A DNA stretch of 64,000 nucleotides from Allomuricauda ruestringensis DSM 13258 (GTDB lineage Bacteria; Bacteroidota; Bacteroidia; Flavobacteriales; Flavobacteriaceae). The DNA lies in assembly GCF_000224085.1 (NCBI RefSeq), contig NC_015945.1:2782501-2846500 (forward strand). Reading direction: 5' to 3'. The notes under the pieces are model-generated. The model made no database searches. It was given only the letters and a program-made list of their open reading frames with translations, and had not been told where the DNA came from. How positions within the stretch are numbered: position 1 is the stretch's first letter; every line of letters begins with the position of its first letter. This document shows, one piece after another, positions 9,496 through 19,193 of the stretch. The position numbers and the translations under genes are program-made.

Positions 9496-10863
9496 ATGAG
9501 AACAAACAGTTTGACTATCCTAATCTTTGCCATTTTGATCAGTACCCTGTCCTGCGGACAGCAAGGACAAATACATAATGGAAAGCAGTACATTCCCTTT
9601 AGCAATTCCCTCTGGGACATTTATGATCACAAGGACTCCTTGCTCAGTATCCATGTGGTGACCGATGAGGGAAAACAGGCCCTCAGGTTGGAGCCGGGCC
9701 AACGTGCATTGGTCAAGGACAGGAACTTTAAGAATTTCCAAGTGGAGTTTTGGACCAAAGGTCTTACTCCGGGTATAGGTTTTAGGATGCAGGATGCCAA
9801 AAATTTTGAGTACCTCTATTTGAGGGCAGCTAAAGGAGGCTATAAGGATGCCCTACAATATGTCCCTGTTCATGGGGGCAATTTGCCATGGCAATTGTAC
9901 AATTACCCAAAATACGAAGGCAAGGCATCTTTTCCCAGAAAACAGCAAGCTTTATTACCGATATCCTTTAAATCAGATATCGTCAAGGGAGGGGCCAATG
10001 AAAACCTCTTAAATGCCTTAAAGAATAGGGGTCTGGTATTTTCTAAAACTTCCTTCATTGATTTTATGGAAGAAGATTTATCCTATATATATGATCCTGA
10101 AACAAGCAAGGTTCTTGGCATCCGGTTCACTGAAAAAGGTATCTCTTTTTTGGAATTTAAGCAATGGATTCAAGTGAAAATCATGGTGGTGCAAGACCAA
10201 ATGTCCGTTTTTATTGAGGATATGGATAAACCAGTTTTTACGGTTGACCATTTGAAGCGGGATGACCTGGGAGGTGGAATCAGCTTGATCAGCAGTTTTG
10301 ACCCCGTGCTTTTCAGTGATTTTTCCGTTGCTGAAATAAGCGATACAACAAAACCACAAAATGTGGATAAAGGGAATCCATCCGATACGGAAGAATTTCT
10401 AAAGACATGGCACATATCACAGCCCTTTGCAAAGGATTCCACAAATTTTAAATCGCAAGTGGATTCAATTTTAAAGCATCGAGTAAAATTTAAAACCGTT
10501 TTGGCCGATGAAGATGGTTTGATCAATATCAGTAGGTATCATGATGATATGACCAAAACCGTAGTCTTGACCTGTAATTTGGTATCGGATTCGGATAGGA
10601 CCGTACTCATGAATTTTGACTATGCCGATCATTTGGTGGTGCTATTTGATTCCAAAATACGATTTGATGGAGGTATGGATTTTCGTCCCCCTGCCGACAA
10701 GGGGGTGGAAGGACGGGTCATTGTTACGGACGAGCAAGTGCCTTTGGAACTGAAAAAAGGATCGAATGAACTGGTTTTTATGCTTTCCGGGGATGCAAGA
10801 CAACAATTCAACTGGGGCTTTATCGCAAAATTGAACAATATGGAGGGAATATCCATTGAATGA
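9496..10863 (+). CDS. Exported beta-sandwich lipoprotein of unknown function
   Basis: 455 residues with a signal peptide and lipobox (ISTLSC, Cys near residue 20). Residues about 35-270 contain DRNFKNFQVEFWTKG and FRMQDAKNFEYLYLRA, the pattern of concanavalin A-like/DUF1080-type sugar-binding sandwich domains. The C-terminal third (HISQPF... to the end) looks like a second beta domain. No catalytic residues are evident. It is transcribed away from the membrane-tethered HTH-like gene at 8095-9366 and followed by a strong terminator, so it is a single-gene unit. It may be the surface output controlled by that neighbour, which is inference from position. Confidence 0.55.
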   Translation: MRTNSLTILIFAILISTLSCGQQGQIHNGKQYIPFSNSLWDIYDHKDSLLSIHVVTDEGKQALRLEPGQRALVKDRNFKNFQVEFWTKGLTPGIGFRMQDAKNFEYLYLRAAKGGYKDALQYVPVHGGNLPWQLYNYPKYEGKASFPRKQQALLPISFKSDIVKGGANENLLNALKNRGLVFSKTSFIDFMEEDLSYIYDPETSKVLGIRFTEKGISFLEFKQWIQVKIMVVQDQMSVFIEDMDKPVFTVDHLKRDDLGGGISLISSFDPVLFSDFSVAEISDTTKPQNVDKGNPSDTEEFLKTWHISQPFAKDSTNFKSQVDSILKHRVKFKTVLADEDGLINISRYHDDMTKTVVLTCNLVSDSDRTVLMNFDYADHLVVLFDSKIRFDGGMDFRPPADKGVEGRVIVTDEQVPLELKKGSNELVFMLSGDARQQFNWGFIAKLNNMEGISIE

Positions 10864-10885
10864 TAGTATTGAAGTATGATGTGAT

Positions 10886-10914
10886 AACCAAGGACTTTTG
10901 TCCTTGGTTTTTTT
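10886..10914 (+). terminator. Intrinsic terminator
   Basis: A perfect inverted repeat AACCAAGGAC / GTCCTTGGTT with a TTTT loop, followed by a T run. It lies 23 bp after the stop of the 455-residue lipoprotein gene. Confidence 0.9.
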
Positions 10915-11068
10915 GTTGGCATCCAAATGGGTTGTGCTATTCTGTAAGACCGTATAATCGTTGGTATCTCAGGAATTATTGTTTAAATCTGTTAAATATC
11001 GGACATTTGAAATGAAGCAAACTATTGAAATTAAGGGTTTGCCTTTCTATTTTTAAAAAGTACGTATC

Positions 11069-11608
11069 GTGTCCAAGATAAAGGAAAAAAGAGAGGAATT
11101 GAACATCACACAGGAACAGTTGGCGGAGAAATGTGGGGTTTCCACAAGGACCATACAACGTATTGAGGCAGGTGCGGAACCCAAGGGCCATACTTTGAAT
11201 GCACTGACAAAGGCTTTAGGACTAGAGGTTTCGGATTTGAAGGAAAGTCCTTCCGTTATGGTACATAGTGACCATACCTGGCTAAAGATCATCAATTTTT
11301 CTTCCTTGCCGCTTACGGTGCTGCCTCCTTTGAATATTGTTGTGCCCCTTATTATCATGTTTGCCAAAAAAGAAGTGAACAGGATGAACAAACAGGTGGT
11401 GACCCTTCAGATTTTTTGGACCATTGGGGCCTTTATTCTTTTTATGCTGGCTTCATTTATGAAGAATTGGTTTGATTTGGGCAATAAGCTTATTCTCGTA
11501 ACCATGATTGTTTTGGTGTTGTCCAATGTGTTTGTCATCCTCAGGAATTCCTTTGAAATCGATAAACGGGGAAAGCTTTATGTTGACCTTAACTTCAGTA
11601 TCATATAG
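11069..11608 (+). CDS. XRE-family HTH regulator with membrane segments
   Basis: 179 residues starting at GTG 11069. Residues 1-65 are a canonical Cro/C1 helix-turn-helix (LNITQEQLAEKCGVSTRTIQ, then RIEAG and ALTKALGLEVSDL). The C-terminal half holds three hydrophobic stretches (about 72-95, 108-128 and 134-155), so the DNA-binding domain is anchored to the inner membrane. This layout (HTH plus a DUF4870-like helical membrane region) is common in Flavobacteria. No inducer is known. It is followed after 100 bp by a hydrolase gene, with a 10-bp tandem repeat between them that could be its operator. Confidence 0.75.
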   Translation: MSKIKEKREELNITQEQLAEKCGVSTRTIQRIEAGAEPKGHTLNALTKALGLEVSDLKESPSVMVHSDHTWLKIINFSSLPLTVLPPLNIVVPLIIMFAKKEVNRMNKQVVTLQIFWTIGAFILFMLASFMKNWFDLGNKLILVTMIVLVLSNVFVILRNSFEIDKRGKLYVDLNFSII

Positions 11609-11616
11609 GTCTGTCG

Positions 11617-11637
11617 TGTGATTGTCATGTGATTGTC
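11617..11637 (+). repeat. Tandem 10-bp direct repeat before hydrolase gene
   Basis: TGTGATTGTC occurs at 11617-11626 and 11628-11637, an 11-bp period. It lies between the XRE regulator gene and the hydrolase start at 11713 and could be an operator. No other copy was seen. Confidence 0.35.
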
Positions 11638-11712
11638 GTATGTCTTTTTGGTCGATTTGAAGTGTGTTGCGGGATATTTGCAAAAAATACATTCATCAAA
11701 AAATCATCAATC

Positions 11713-13182
11713 ATGAAAATCACAAAGTTTATCATTTCGCATCTTATGTTGACCTGTGTCGGTTTGTTGCAGGTTTGTGCGCAAGTGGGTAGGGATTCCG
11801 AACTGTTCCATACCCTCAAGAAACAGGACAGTATTTTTTTTGCCAGAGGCTTCAATCAGTGCGACCTCACTTATTTGGAGGCCCATATTGCGGACGATTT
11901 AAAGTTCTATCACGACCAAAGTGGATTTCAGGACAAAACCTCCTTCTTCGAAAATACCAGAAAATACATCTGTTCCAATCCTGATATAAAGCCCATCCGG
12001 AAAGTGGATGCCAGCAGTTTGGAGGTATTCCCATTATATAACAACGGTACTTTATATGGGGCCATCCAAAAAGGCAAGCATGATTTTTACATCAGGGAAA
12101 AGGGAAAAACCGATATCAAAACGAGCTCGGCCCTTTTTACCCATGTTTGGCTGGTAGAAGGGGAGGATTGGATATTGGGCGAAGCATTGAGCTTTGACCA
12201 CCAGGACCCGGAGAAGGGCAAGGCAAGTGTCTCTACTATAGAAAAGATGCTTTTGGAAACCAAGGTCCCTGCTTTGGGATTGGGGATCATTGAGGATGGT
12301 CAATTGACCAAGGTGAAGGTGTTTGGGACATTGGACAAAACCAAGAAAGCACCTTATAATACTATTTTCAAGGTGGCCTCACTTACCAAACCATTGACTG
12401 CATTGACCGTGTTGAAATTGGTGGACCATGGGTTGTTGGATTTACAGGAACCTTTATATAAATACTGGATTGATCCAGACCTAAAGAAGGATAAGCGTTA
12501 CAAAGAACTGACCCCTTATTTGGTCTTGACCCACCAGACTGGATTTCCGAATTGGAGGTACATGACGGATTCCAATAAACTGCATTTTCAATTCGATCCC
12601 GGGGAAAAATACCAATATTCCGGGGAAGGTTTTGAATACCTTAGAAAGGCCATTGAGAAAAAATTGGGAAAGACCTTGGAGGACCTGGCTCGGGATTTTA
12701 TTTTTGAACCTGTAGGTATGAACGATACCCGATTCTGGTGGGACGGTTCCATGAATGAATCCAGATACGCCAAAAACTTTGATGAAAACGGCAACCAGAT
12801 TGAAACCGTAAAATATTATGAGGCCAATGCAGCGGCCAATCTATTGACCACTGTAGAGGATTATGGAAGGTTTGTGGCCTATGTAATCAACGGGGCAGGG
12901 TTGGATGAGCAGCTTTTTAAAGACATGCAGAAGCATCAGGTGAAGTTGAAGGAAAATGATTTTTTTGGTTACGGTTGGGAAATCTTGACCGGTTTCAATG
13001 ATGATGAGTTCGCCATGTTGCATACCGGGAAAGACCCAGGGGTAAGTACCTTGGCCATCATGTTCCCTAAATCCAAAAATGGGTACGTGGTCTTTTTGAA
13101 TGGAGACAATGTCAATCAAATTTATGAATACTTGTTGACCCAAAAGTTGTATCTAGGTCAAGAGCTGTGGGACAAAAGGTAA
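11713..13182 (+). CDS. SnoaL-like / serine hydrolase (beta-lactamase fold) fusion
   Basis: 489 residues from the ATG at 11713. The frame is open from 11629, but this start gives a clean signal peptide ending VCAQ. Residues about 25-165 form a SnoaL/DUF4440-like cone domain (QCDLTYLEAHIADDLKFYHD). Residues about 180-480 form a beta-lactamase-fold hydrolase with S223-L-T-K226, Y302-S-G304 in place of the usual YxN, and H437-T-G. The Tyr-Ser-Gly variant is more typical of esterases and DD-peptidase-like proteins than of lactamases. Periplasmic by prediction; substrate unknown. Confidence 0.8.
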   Translation: MKITKFIISHLMLTCVGLLQVCAQVGRDSELFHTLKKQDSIFFARGFNQCDLTYLEAHIADDLKFYHDQSGFQDKTSFFENTRKYICSNPDIKPIRKVDASSLEVFPLYNNGTLYGAIQKGKHDFYIREKGKTDIKTSSALFTHVWLVEGEDWILGEALSFDHQDPEKGKASVSTIEKMLLETKVPALGLGIIEDGQLTKVKVFGTLDKTKKAPYNTIFKVASLTKPLTALTVLKLVDHGLLDLQEPLYKYWIDPDLKKDKRYKELTPYLVLTHQTGFPNWRYMTDSNKLHFQFDPGEKYQYSGEGFEYLRKAIEKKLGKTLEDLARDFIFEPVGMNDTRFWWDGSMNESRYAKNFDENGNQIETVKYYEANAAANLLTTVEDYGRFVAYVINGAGLDEQLFKDMQKHQVKLKENDFFGYGWEILTGFNDDEFAMLHTGKDPGVSTLAIMFPKSKNGYVVFLNGDNVNQIYEYLLTQKLYLGQELWDKR

Positions 13183-13810
13183 TATTCTATATTAAGCTAA
13201 CATAATCATGGGTGTTTTGGGAGTGGGAGTGTTCGTGCTTTATGGACGTGCTAGGTAGTTCCAATATATTCATCACTTTTTTTACTCGATTGATAACGTT
13301 TTGTTAACGGTCTACCTTAAATCTTATTGTTCATGCATATTCCCCTGATTACTTTTGGTATGGTCTTTCAAAGCCAGTGTTACTTGACTCCAATTTGACT
13401 TGGGTTAGCGTTTCGATACCTTGAGAAGCAATATTTGTATTGTACCATCATGAAACCAATTCAGAGGTCATTGTAGCAATGAAGGGAACACTTTATTGAA
13501 TGGTTTCATGTATTGTCTGGATAATACCCGTCCTTTTGGACCATACAGGCAATACCAAAGTTGTTGATACCAGTGAACTAAAACTGTCCCATAGTGCTTT
13601 GTGACTACTTTATCAACCGATTGGATGACATATTGCAGTGGCTTGAAAAAGGGCAACAGGGACTTAACGATTTTCCTTGTCGGTTCCTGTTTTACCGTCG
13701 TAGATGTCCCGAAGAGTTTGCATTACCTTCACTCAGTTTCTGATGATTACGTGAGGTCGGATGATAGCATTTGATATGATATAGAAGCGTTTCCTTAAAG
13801 TTAAGGAGGT
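13183..13810. other. 628-bp stretch without a recognisable gene
   Basis: I see no convincing coding sequence here on either strand; a 62-codon minus-strand ORF at 13468-13656 has no family signature. The only structured element noticed is the heptamer pair at 13292-13309. A ShineDalgarno-like AAGGAGGT at 13803-13810 abuts the permease ATG directly, too close to work normally. Confidence 0.5.
13292..13309 (+). promoter_or_regulatory. Variant tandem heptamer site
   Basis: GATAACG-tttt-GTTAACG has the same architecture and 11-bp period as the sites ahead of the LRR genes. It lies 501 bp upstream of the permease ORF, so which gene it would serve is unclear. Confidence 0.3.
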
Positions 13811-15547
13811 ATGGTCAAGGAACAGGGTCATTTATTTTTTAAGCGTATTGACGTAATGTTCGTCAGGTTTTTTCTATGGAATATCTCAAAAACTATCTTG
13901 GGGATTTTCTGTTGTTTGATGATTGGATTTGGGATAGGTCAAGAATGGGATTCGAACTTGTTCTATCTGAGTGGGGGTACCTTGTACCAAAAGGTGTCTC
14001 CTGTTCAGATGAAAAAAGATCATGGAAAAAATTTGAAGGCATTGGATGAACTTGATTCGGATCAATTGTTTATAAATGCTATCCGTATTGCGAGTTCTGG
14101 CGGAGTTTCGAACGTGCTCCATCCTTTGGGTACAAGGGGTATAAGCAATATGGTTTTCCCACATATTGCAGGACAACGTACAATCTCTCGCGCCCTCACC
14201 TTTCTTAAATGGTCCAATTTTAAATCCGAACCGAAATATGATGTGATGATGTCCACGAGTCACGTGCTCGGCCTTTATCAGATTAGTTGGAACAACGGTT
14301 GGCCCATCGTTCGGAAGTATTTGGAGCGGCATGTATCCATAGATACGATGAAGTATTCCTTCATACAGCAAGGCAGTGCTACAGGAGGCAGGTTGCCCTA
14401 TATTGAATTTTTTAAGATACTTCCCTTTATCCTTGTATTGCTGACATGTCTTAATTATATGGGTATCATCCTATCTCGTTCAATAAAGTGGTACCGGGAA
14501 ATAGGGGTAAGAAAAGTTATAGGGGCAAGGAAAGGGACATTGAGGATGCGTTTTTTTACGGAAGTTTTTGTGCAGATCGTCATGGCCATGATACTTGCTG
14601 CTGTTTTAATGGAATTAGCCTTGCCTTTGATCAACACAATAACCTCAAGTCAACTGGACATCAACTTATACCAACCCAAGTTATATTTTTCGATACTGGT
14701 CATGGCATTCCTCATGCTGATTCTTGCCGGATTATACCCAGCAATGCAATTGGCTGCACTCCCGCCGTTAGGAGCACTGGAAAAAGAATTCCAAACCAAA
14801 GGCTTCCCATTGCCGCTGCGTAAAGCCTTGTTATCGATTCAAGTCGTCATAGCTGTTATTTTAATGGTTTGCTTAGGTACCATTTGGCGACAATTGCCAG
14901 ATGTACAGGAAAAGGCTCCTTACCACTATTTTACAGGTAATCCATGGGACAGCGAATTCAATACCCACTCCAAATCCATGAAGCCAATGCTTTCCCCCAG
15001 TAAATTATCTCAAGGCGACAACCAAGCTATCACAATAAAATATGGCGATTCAAAGCAAACTTTGGCATATTTTGATAAAGAAGATCGGCATGTTGGGGAG
15101 CAACCATTCCGTTCCAAGTCACTGGGCCAAAACATTGAACGAAACCATATGAACATTCGAAAAGTTTGGACATTATTGATAAGCTGTTCCCTGGTATCCC
15201 TGTTTATGGTCTTTCTGGGCATATGGGGTATAGCGATACAACTTTCCAATGCGCATCAAAGGGAATTTGCCGTTCGAAGAGTATTAGGGGCCGGAACCAT
15301 TTCAATTTTTATCGTCCTTTCAAAGAATTTCATCAAGCCCTTGCTATTGGCTTTTTCAATTGCAATACCAGTCTCAAGCTATATAGGGGTACGATGGCTG
15401 GAATCATTTGCCATACATGCCTCCATGCCTTGGGGGAGCTTGGTAGGTGCCATTTTGGTTATCATTTTTAATGCCCTTGTCACCATTTGTGCACAGACCT
15501 ATACGATTAACAAAAGCAATTGGGTAGGGAGCCTGCGGATGGGGTAA
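13811..15547 (+). CDS. Reduced FtsX-like ABC transporter permease
   Basis: 578 residues. An N-terminal membrane segment (about 23-42) is followed by two FtsX-type modules: residues about 205-340 with EIGVRKVIGARKG, and about 445-575 with EFAVRRVLGAGT. Bacteroidetes permeases of this family are usually near 800 residues, with two MacB-type extracytoplasmic domains; here the first is shortened and the second is almost absent (about residues 360-440). No ABC ATPase gene is adjacent. The start is uncertain: ATG 13811 has an abutting AAGGAGGT, and an in-frame ATG at 13856 is possible. The membrane modules are intact, so it may be a minimal permease or a decaying gene. Confidence 0.6.
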   Translation: MVKEQGHLFFKRIDVMFVRFFLWNISKTILGIFCCLMIGFGIGQEWDSNLFYLSGGTLYQKVSPVQMKKDHGKNLKALDELDSDQLFINAIRIASSGGVSNVLHPLGTRGISNMVFPHIAGQRTISRALTFLKWSNFKSEPKYDVMMSTSHVLGLYQISWNNGWPIVRKYLERHVSIDTMKYSFIQQGSATGGRLPYIEFFKILPFILVLLTCLNYMGIILSRSIKWYREIGVRKVIGARKGTLRMRFFTEVFVQIVMAMILAAVLMELALPLINTITSSQLDINLYQPKLYFSILVMAFLMLILAGLYPAMQLAALPPLGALEKEFQTKGFPLPLRKALLSIQVVIAVILMVCLGTIWRQLPDVQEKAPYHYFTGNPWDSEFNTHSKSMKPMLSPSKLSQGDNQAITIKYGDSKQTLAYFDKEDRHVGEQPFRSKSLGQNIERNHMNIRKVWTLLISCSLVSLFMVFLGIWGIAIQLSNAHQREFAVRRVLGAGTISIFIVLSKNFIKPLLLAFSIAIPVSSYIGVRWLESFAIHASMPWGSLVGAILVIIFNALVTICAQTYTINKSNWVGSLRMG

Positions 15548-15650
15548 GACATAATTATGGGTTCAAATATTAAAAAAAGATGACAAAACTGTAACATTAT
15601 GTTATACAAGGTATCTTTTAATGTAAACTACTAATCAAAAATCAATCTAA

Positions 15651-17333
15651 ATGAAACTGAGATTACAACGGGTTTTGCCCGTATTCACACTGGTCTTTAT
15701 CATGGGATTTACCGCTTCGACTGCACAATATAATGGTCCAAAGGGAAAGCGTGGAAGCTTTACAGACCATAGGGATGGGAGTAGCTATACGACCGTGGAA
15801 ATAGGAACGCAGGTTTGGATGGCAGAAAATTTTGCCTATTTACCAGAGGTTGACACCATGAACATATCAGTATACGGTTATAAGGGAAATTCTGTTAAAG
15901 AAGCCAAACGTAGCAAGTACTACAAAAAATATGGAGCCCTTTATTCATGGGAAAAGGCCAATGAGTTGGCTCCCAAGGGTTGGCGATTGCCGACGGACAA
16001 GGATTGGATACTTTTGGAAACCACTGTGGGCATGTCCAGAGATGAGGCCGTTAAAGAAGGTTGGAGAGGAACAAGTAATAGCGTGGCATACTTAAGGGAA
16101 AATGGAGGTGCAGGTTTTGATGTTCAGTTGGCAGGCTGGCGAACAGATTACGGTGATTTTAGGTTTATGGGTGAGCATGCCAATTTTTGGGTAGCGGACA
16201 GTCATGATTCCGAAAGGGCCTTTGAAAGAATGATTGGTGCGACCAATACGAAAATCGGTAGGGAACAAGGAAACAAAGGCTGTGGATTCAGTGTACGCTA
16301 TGTTAGGGATGTTCCGGCCGAAAAATATATTACCTATCCTGAAGCTGAATGGGAAATGATGGAGAACGTCTCGGAGTTTGGCTGGAGCCAGGATAAAATA
16401 AACCAGCTCTACCGCTATGCGATAGACAGTACACATGCTACGGGTATTATCGTTGTCCAAAGTGGCAAAATGATCTATGACTATGGCGATACCCATGAAC
16501 TTAGCTATATCGCATCTGTCAGGAAAAGTATGCTATCCATGTTGTATGGGAAGTATGTGGAGGATGGTACCATTGACCTTAATAAGACCCTTGAAGAATT
16601 GGACATCGATGATGTTGGTGGGCTCTTGGAATCCGAAAAAAAAGCGACCATATGGGATATCCTGACCTCTAAATCCGGAGTGTTTCATGCAGCCAGTAAT
16701 CCTGGCGGGAATGAATGGTTGTTTCCTGAACGCGGGAGTAAGGCACCCGGGACCTATTTTATTTATAACAACTGGGATTTCAATGTGGCCGGTCACATCT
16801 TTGAGCTGGAGACCGGTCAAAATATCTACAATGCCTTTGAGAACGATATTGTCAAGAAAATTGGGTTCCAACAATGGGACCGCAGTAAGCAGCAGAAATC
16901 CGGGGATACCTCCAAATCCAAGTTCAAAGCCTATCATTTTGAAATGTCCACTAGGGATATGGCCAGGGTCGGTTATCTGATGCTACGCAAGGGCAAATGG
17001 AAAAATGAACAGGTCTTGCCTGCTTCTTGGGTGGATAAAATGACCACGATTACCACTAGTTATGCGGACATGTACCAAGTCGACCCAAGGCTCAAGGATT
17101 GGCCATGGTGGAAATGGGGACAAGGATTGATGTGGCGGATTTGGGACAGTCCGGATATATTGCCTGAATTCAAAGGAGCATATACCGCCACAGGGAACGC
17201 AGGTCAATATATTACCGTTATTCCATCAATGGATATTGTTGTCGCCCTTAAGACCAAAGCTGTTTATGGGAGAAGGACAAATAAAGAGGTCTACGAAAAG
17301 TTTTTGTATCAATTGTTTGATGCCAGGAAATAA
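15651..17333 (+). CDS. FISUMP domain / serine hydrolase fusion protein
   Basis: 560 residues with a signal peptide ending STAQ. Residues about 35-225 are a Fibrobacter succinogenes major paralogous (FISUMP) domain, recognised by DGSSYTTVEIGTQVWMAENF, GALYSWEKA, KGWRLPTDKDW and GCGFSVRYVRD. Residues about 245-560 are a beta-lactamase-fold hydrolase with S289-V-R-K292 and Y372-N-N374; the third motif is GNAGQ rather than HxG. FISUMP domains are common in surface proteins of Bacteroidetes and Fibrobacteres, so the enzyme is probably surface-associated. The domain fusion is unusual. Transcribed with the permease upstream at 100 bp and another hydrolase 150 bp downstream. Confidence 0.75.
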   Translation: MKLRLQRVLPVFTLVFIMGFTASTAQYNGPKGKRGSFTDHRDGSSYTTVEIGTQVWMAENFAYLPEVDTMNISVYGYKGNSVKEAKRSKYYKKYGALYSWEKANELAPKGWRLPTDKDWILLETTVGMSRDEAVKEGWRGTSNSVAYLRENGGAGFDVQLAGWRTDYGDFRFMGEHANFWVADSHDSERAFERMIGATNTKIGREQGNKGCGFSVRYVRDVPAEKYITYPEAEWEMMENVSEFGWSQDKINQLYRYAIDSTHATGIIVVQSGKMIYDYGDTHELSYIASVRKSMLSMLYGKYVEDGTIDLNKTLEELDIDDVGGLLESEKKATIWDILTSKSGVFHAASNPGGNEWLFPERGSKAPGTYFIYNNWDFNVAGHIFELETGQNIYNAFENDIVKKIGFQQWDRSKQQKSGDTSKSKFKAYHFEMSTRDMARVGYLMLRKGKWKNEQVLPASWVDKMTTITTSYADMYQVDPRLKDWPWWKWGQGLMWRIWDSPDILPEFKGAYTATGNAGQYITVIPSMDIVVALKTKAVYGRRTNKEVYEKFLYQLFDARK

Positions 17334-17482
17334 TTCCCCTCGTTATTCTTATTTTAGGTAGTCCACGCAATACAGGGATATCTTGCGTAGAAGACCTTGC
17401 CGATTGCAAACCTGAAAAGTTGAAGTCGGCAGGTTCTTTTTCTATTGAAGGGGGTATAAAACCTGTGAATTTATTCATTGTA

Positions 17483-19162
17483 ATGAAAGCAGTAATCACC
17501 ATATTTTTTGTTGTACTAGCCTTGGGATTGGATGTCAATGCCCAGATAAACCCAGAAGAGCAAGCTAAAATCGATAGTATTTTTTCCCAATGGGACCATC
17601 CCAACTCCCCCGGGGTCGCTATTGGGACTGTTAAAGATGGAAAATTGGTCTATTCCAAAGGTTATGGTATGGCAAATCTTGATTACGGGATTCCAATATC
17701 TGGAACATCAAAATTTTATATCGCTTCTATGGCCAAACAGTTTACCGCGGCATGTATCGCCTTGTTGGCCATTGAAGGTAAGATTGACCTGGATGATGAG
17801 GTCCATGCATATATTCCTGAATTGCCCAGATATGGAGAAGTAATCACGATTCGTAATCTGGTGCACCATACAAGTGGTTTACGTGATTACTTGGAGTTGA
17901 TGTACCTGTCAGGAACGTCGTTCGAGGACTATTTTACTATTGAAGATGGAATTCAACTTTTGGGGCGACAATCCAATGTCAATTTTTTACCGGGTGAGAA
18001 ACATAGCTATTCCAATTCCGGATATATCCTATTGGCCGAGATTGTTAATCGGGTCAGTGGGATGACCATTCGGGAGTATGCTGATAGGAACATCTTCAAG
18101 CCTTTGGGCATGAACGATACTTTTTTCAATGATGACCACAGCCAAATCATTAATAACAGGGTTGTGAGTTATCGAAAGGAATCCGATACTTTCAAACGAT
18201 ATGTACAGAATTTTGATGCCTTGGGAGATGGTAACCTGATAACAACCATCAAAGATTTGTATTTATGGGACCAGAATTTTTATCGACCAAAAGTTGGAGG
18301 AGCAAAGTTTCTGGACCTGATGTTGACCAAGGGACGATTGAACAATGGGGACACCATTGATTATGCCTTTGGTCTGGTACACGATACCTATAAAGGGTTA
18401 CCTACCCTTTCACATGGTGGGGCTTTTTTAGGTTTTCGAACACAGTTTATTCGTTTTCCAGAGCAACGGTTTTCGATAATTGTGTTGGCGAGCGTTTCAG
18501 GTTCAAATCCTACAGGGAAGGCCTATCAAATTGCGGATATCCTTCTGAAGGATAAACTTTCTGCTTCTGAACCAGAAGTTCAGAAGCTAACATCGTTCGA
18601 GGTGGAACCAGTCCCTTTGACTAAAGATGAATTACGCCAGTTTGAAGCTTCCTATTGGAGTTACGAAGAGAATTATTCAAGAAAGATTTACCTGAAAAGT
18701 GACACCCTAAGATATTCACGTGGGGAACAAAATGAAAATAGGTTGTTGCCAATCGATAGGAATGAATTCCAAATGTTGGATGTTACGGATGGTCTAAGGG
18801 TCAATTTTCATTTGAAATATGGTAAACCCTATAAAATGATTGTTACGGTCAATGGAAACAATCCAAGTGAATTATATGCCTATATGCCCTTGGAAGCAAA
18901 GGACCAAGACCTTAAGGCGCTGGAAGGGTCTTACTACAGCAAAGAACTTGATTGTACTTATGTGCTAAAAGTTAGGCTTGATGGGTTGGTCCTCATGGTC
19001 AATGATGTAGAGATGGGGCATTTACGACCGGTTATGGATGGATTGTTTGTTATTGAGGATTTCGGTGTAATTAAGTTTGATGAGAAAAATAAGAACGTAT
19101 TTGTTTTGGATGCTAACAGAGTCAAGCAAATAAAATTTTCCAAATCGAAGACTATAGGATGA
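17483..19162 (+). CDS. Serine hydrolase with C-terminal lipocalin-like domain
   Basis: 559 residues from the ATG at 17483, which gives a signal peptide ending VNAQ; the frame is open from 17420. The hydrolase domain (about 22-360) has all three motifs: S82-M-A-K85, Y176-S-N and H311-G-G. The last ~170 residues are a beta-rich tail of the DUF3471/lipocalin-like type often attached to Bacteroidetes hydrolases. It is the fourth enzyme of this fold in the region, probably periplasmic or surface-bound. Substrates could be peptidoglycan peptides, D-amino acid peptides or esters, and nothing in the sequence decides between them. Confidence 0.85.
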   Translation: MKAVITIFFVVLALGLDVNAQINPEEQAKIDSIFSQWDHPNSPGVAIGTVKDGKLVYSKGYGMANLDYGIPISGTSKFYIASMAKQFTAACIALLAIEGKIDLDDEVHAYIPELPRYGEVITIRNLVHHTSGLRDYLELMYLSGTSFEDYFTIEDGIQLLGRQSNVNFLPGEKHSYSNSGYILLAEIVNRVSGMTIREYADRNIFKPLGMNDTFFNDDHSQIINNRVVSYRKESDTFKRYVQNFDALGDGNLITTIKDLYLWDQNFYRPKVGGAKFLDLMLTKGRLNNGDTIDYAFGLVHDTYKGLPTLSHGGAFLGFRTQFIRFPEQRFSIIVLASVSGSNPTGKAYQIADILLKDKLSASEPEVQKLTSFEVEPVPLTKDELRQFEASYWSYEENYSRKIYLKSDTLRYSRGEQNENRLLPIDRNEFQMLDVTDGLRVNFHLKYGKPYKMIVTVNGNNPSELYAYMPLEAKDQDLKALEGSYYSKELDCTYVLKVRLDGLVLMVNDVEMGHLRPVMDGLFVIEDFGVIKFDEKNKNVFVLDANRVKQIKFSKSKTIG

Positions 19163-19193
19163 GCCATATGGTTTAGACCACCAAAAACGGAAA

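Noticed and set aside
13803..13810. Strong AAGGAGGT as ribosome-binding site of the permease
   Set aside because: It touches the ATG with no spacer, and genes here otherwise do not depend on Shine-Dalgarno sites.
15590..15607. Further copy of the GYTAACG heptamer pair before the FISUMP-hydrolase gene
   Set aside because: GTAACA-ttat-GTTATAC matches only in part, so I did not count it as a site.
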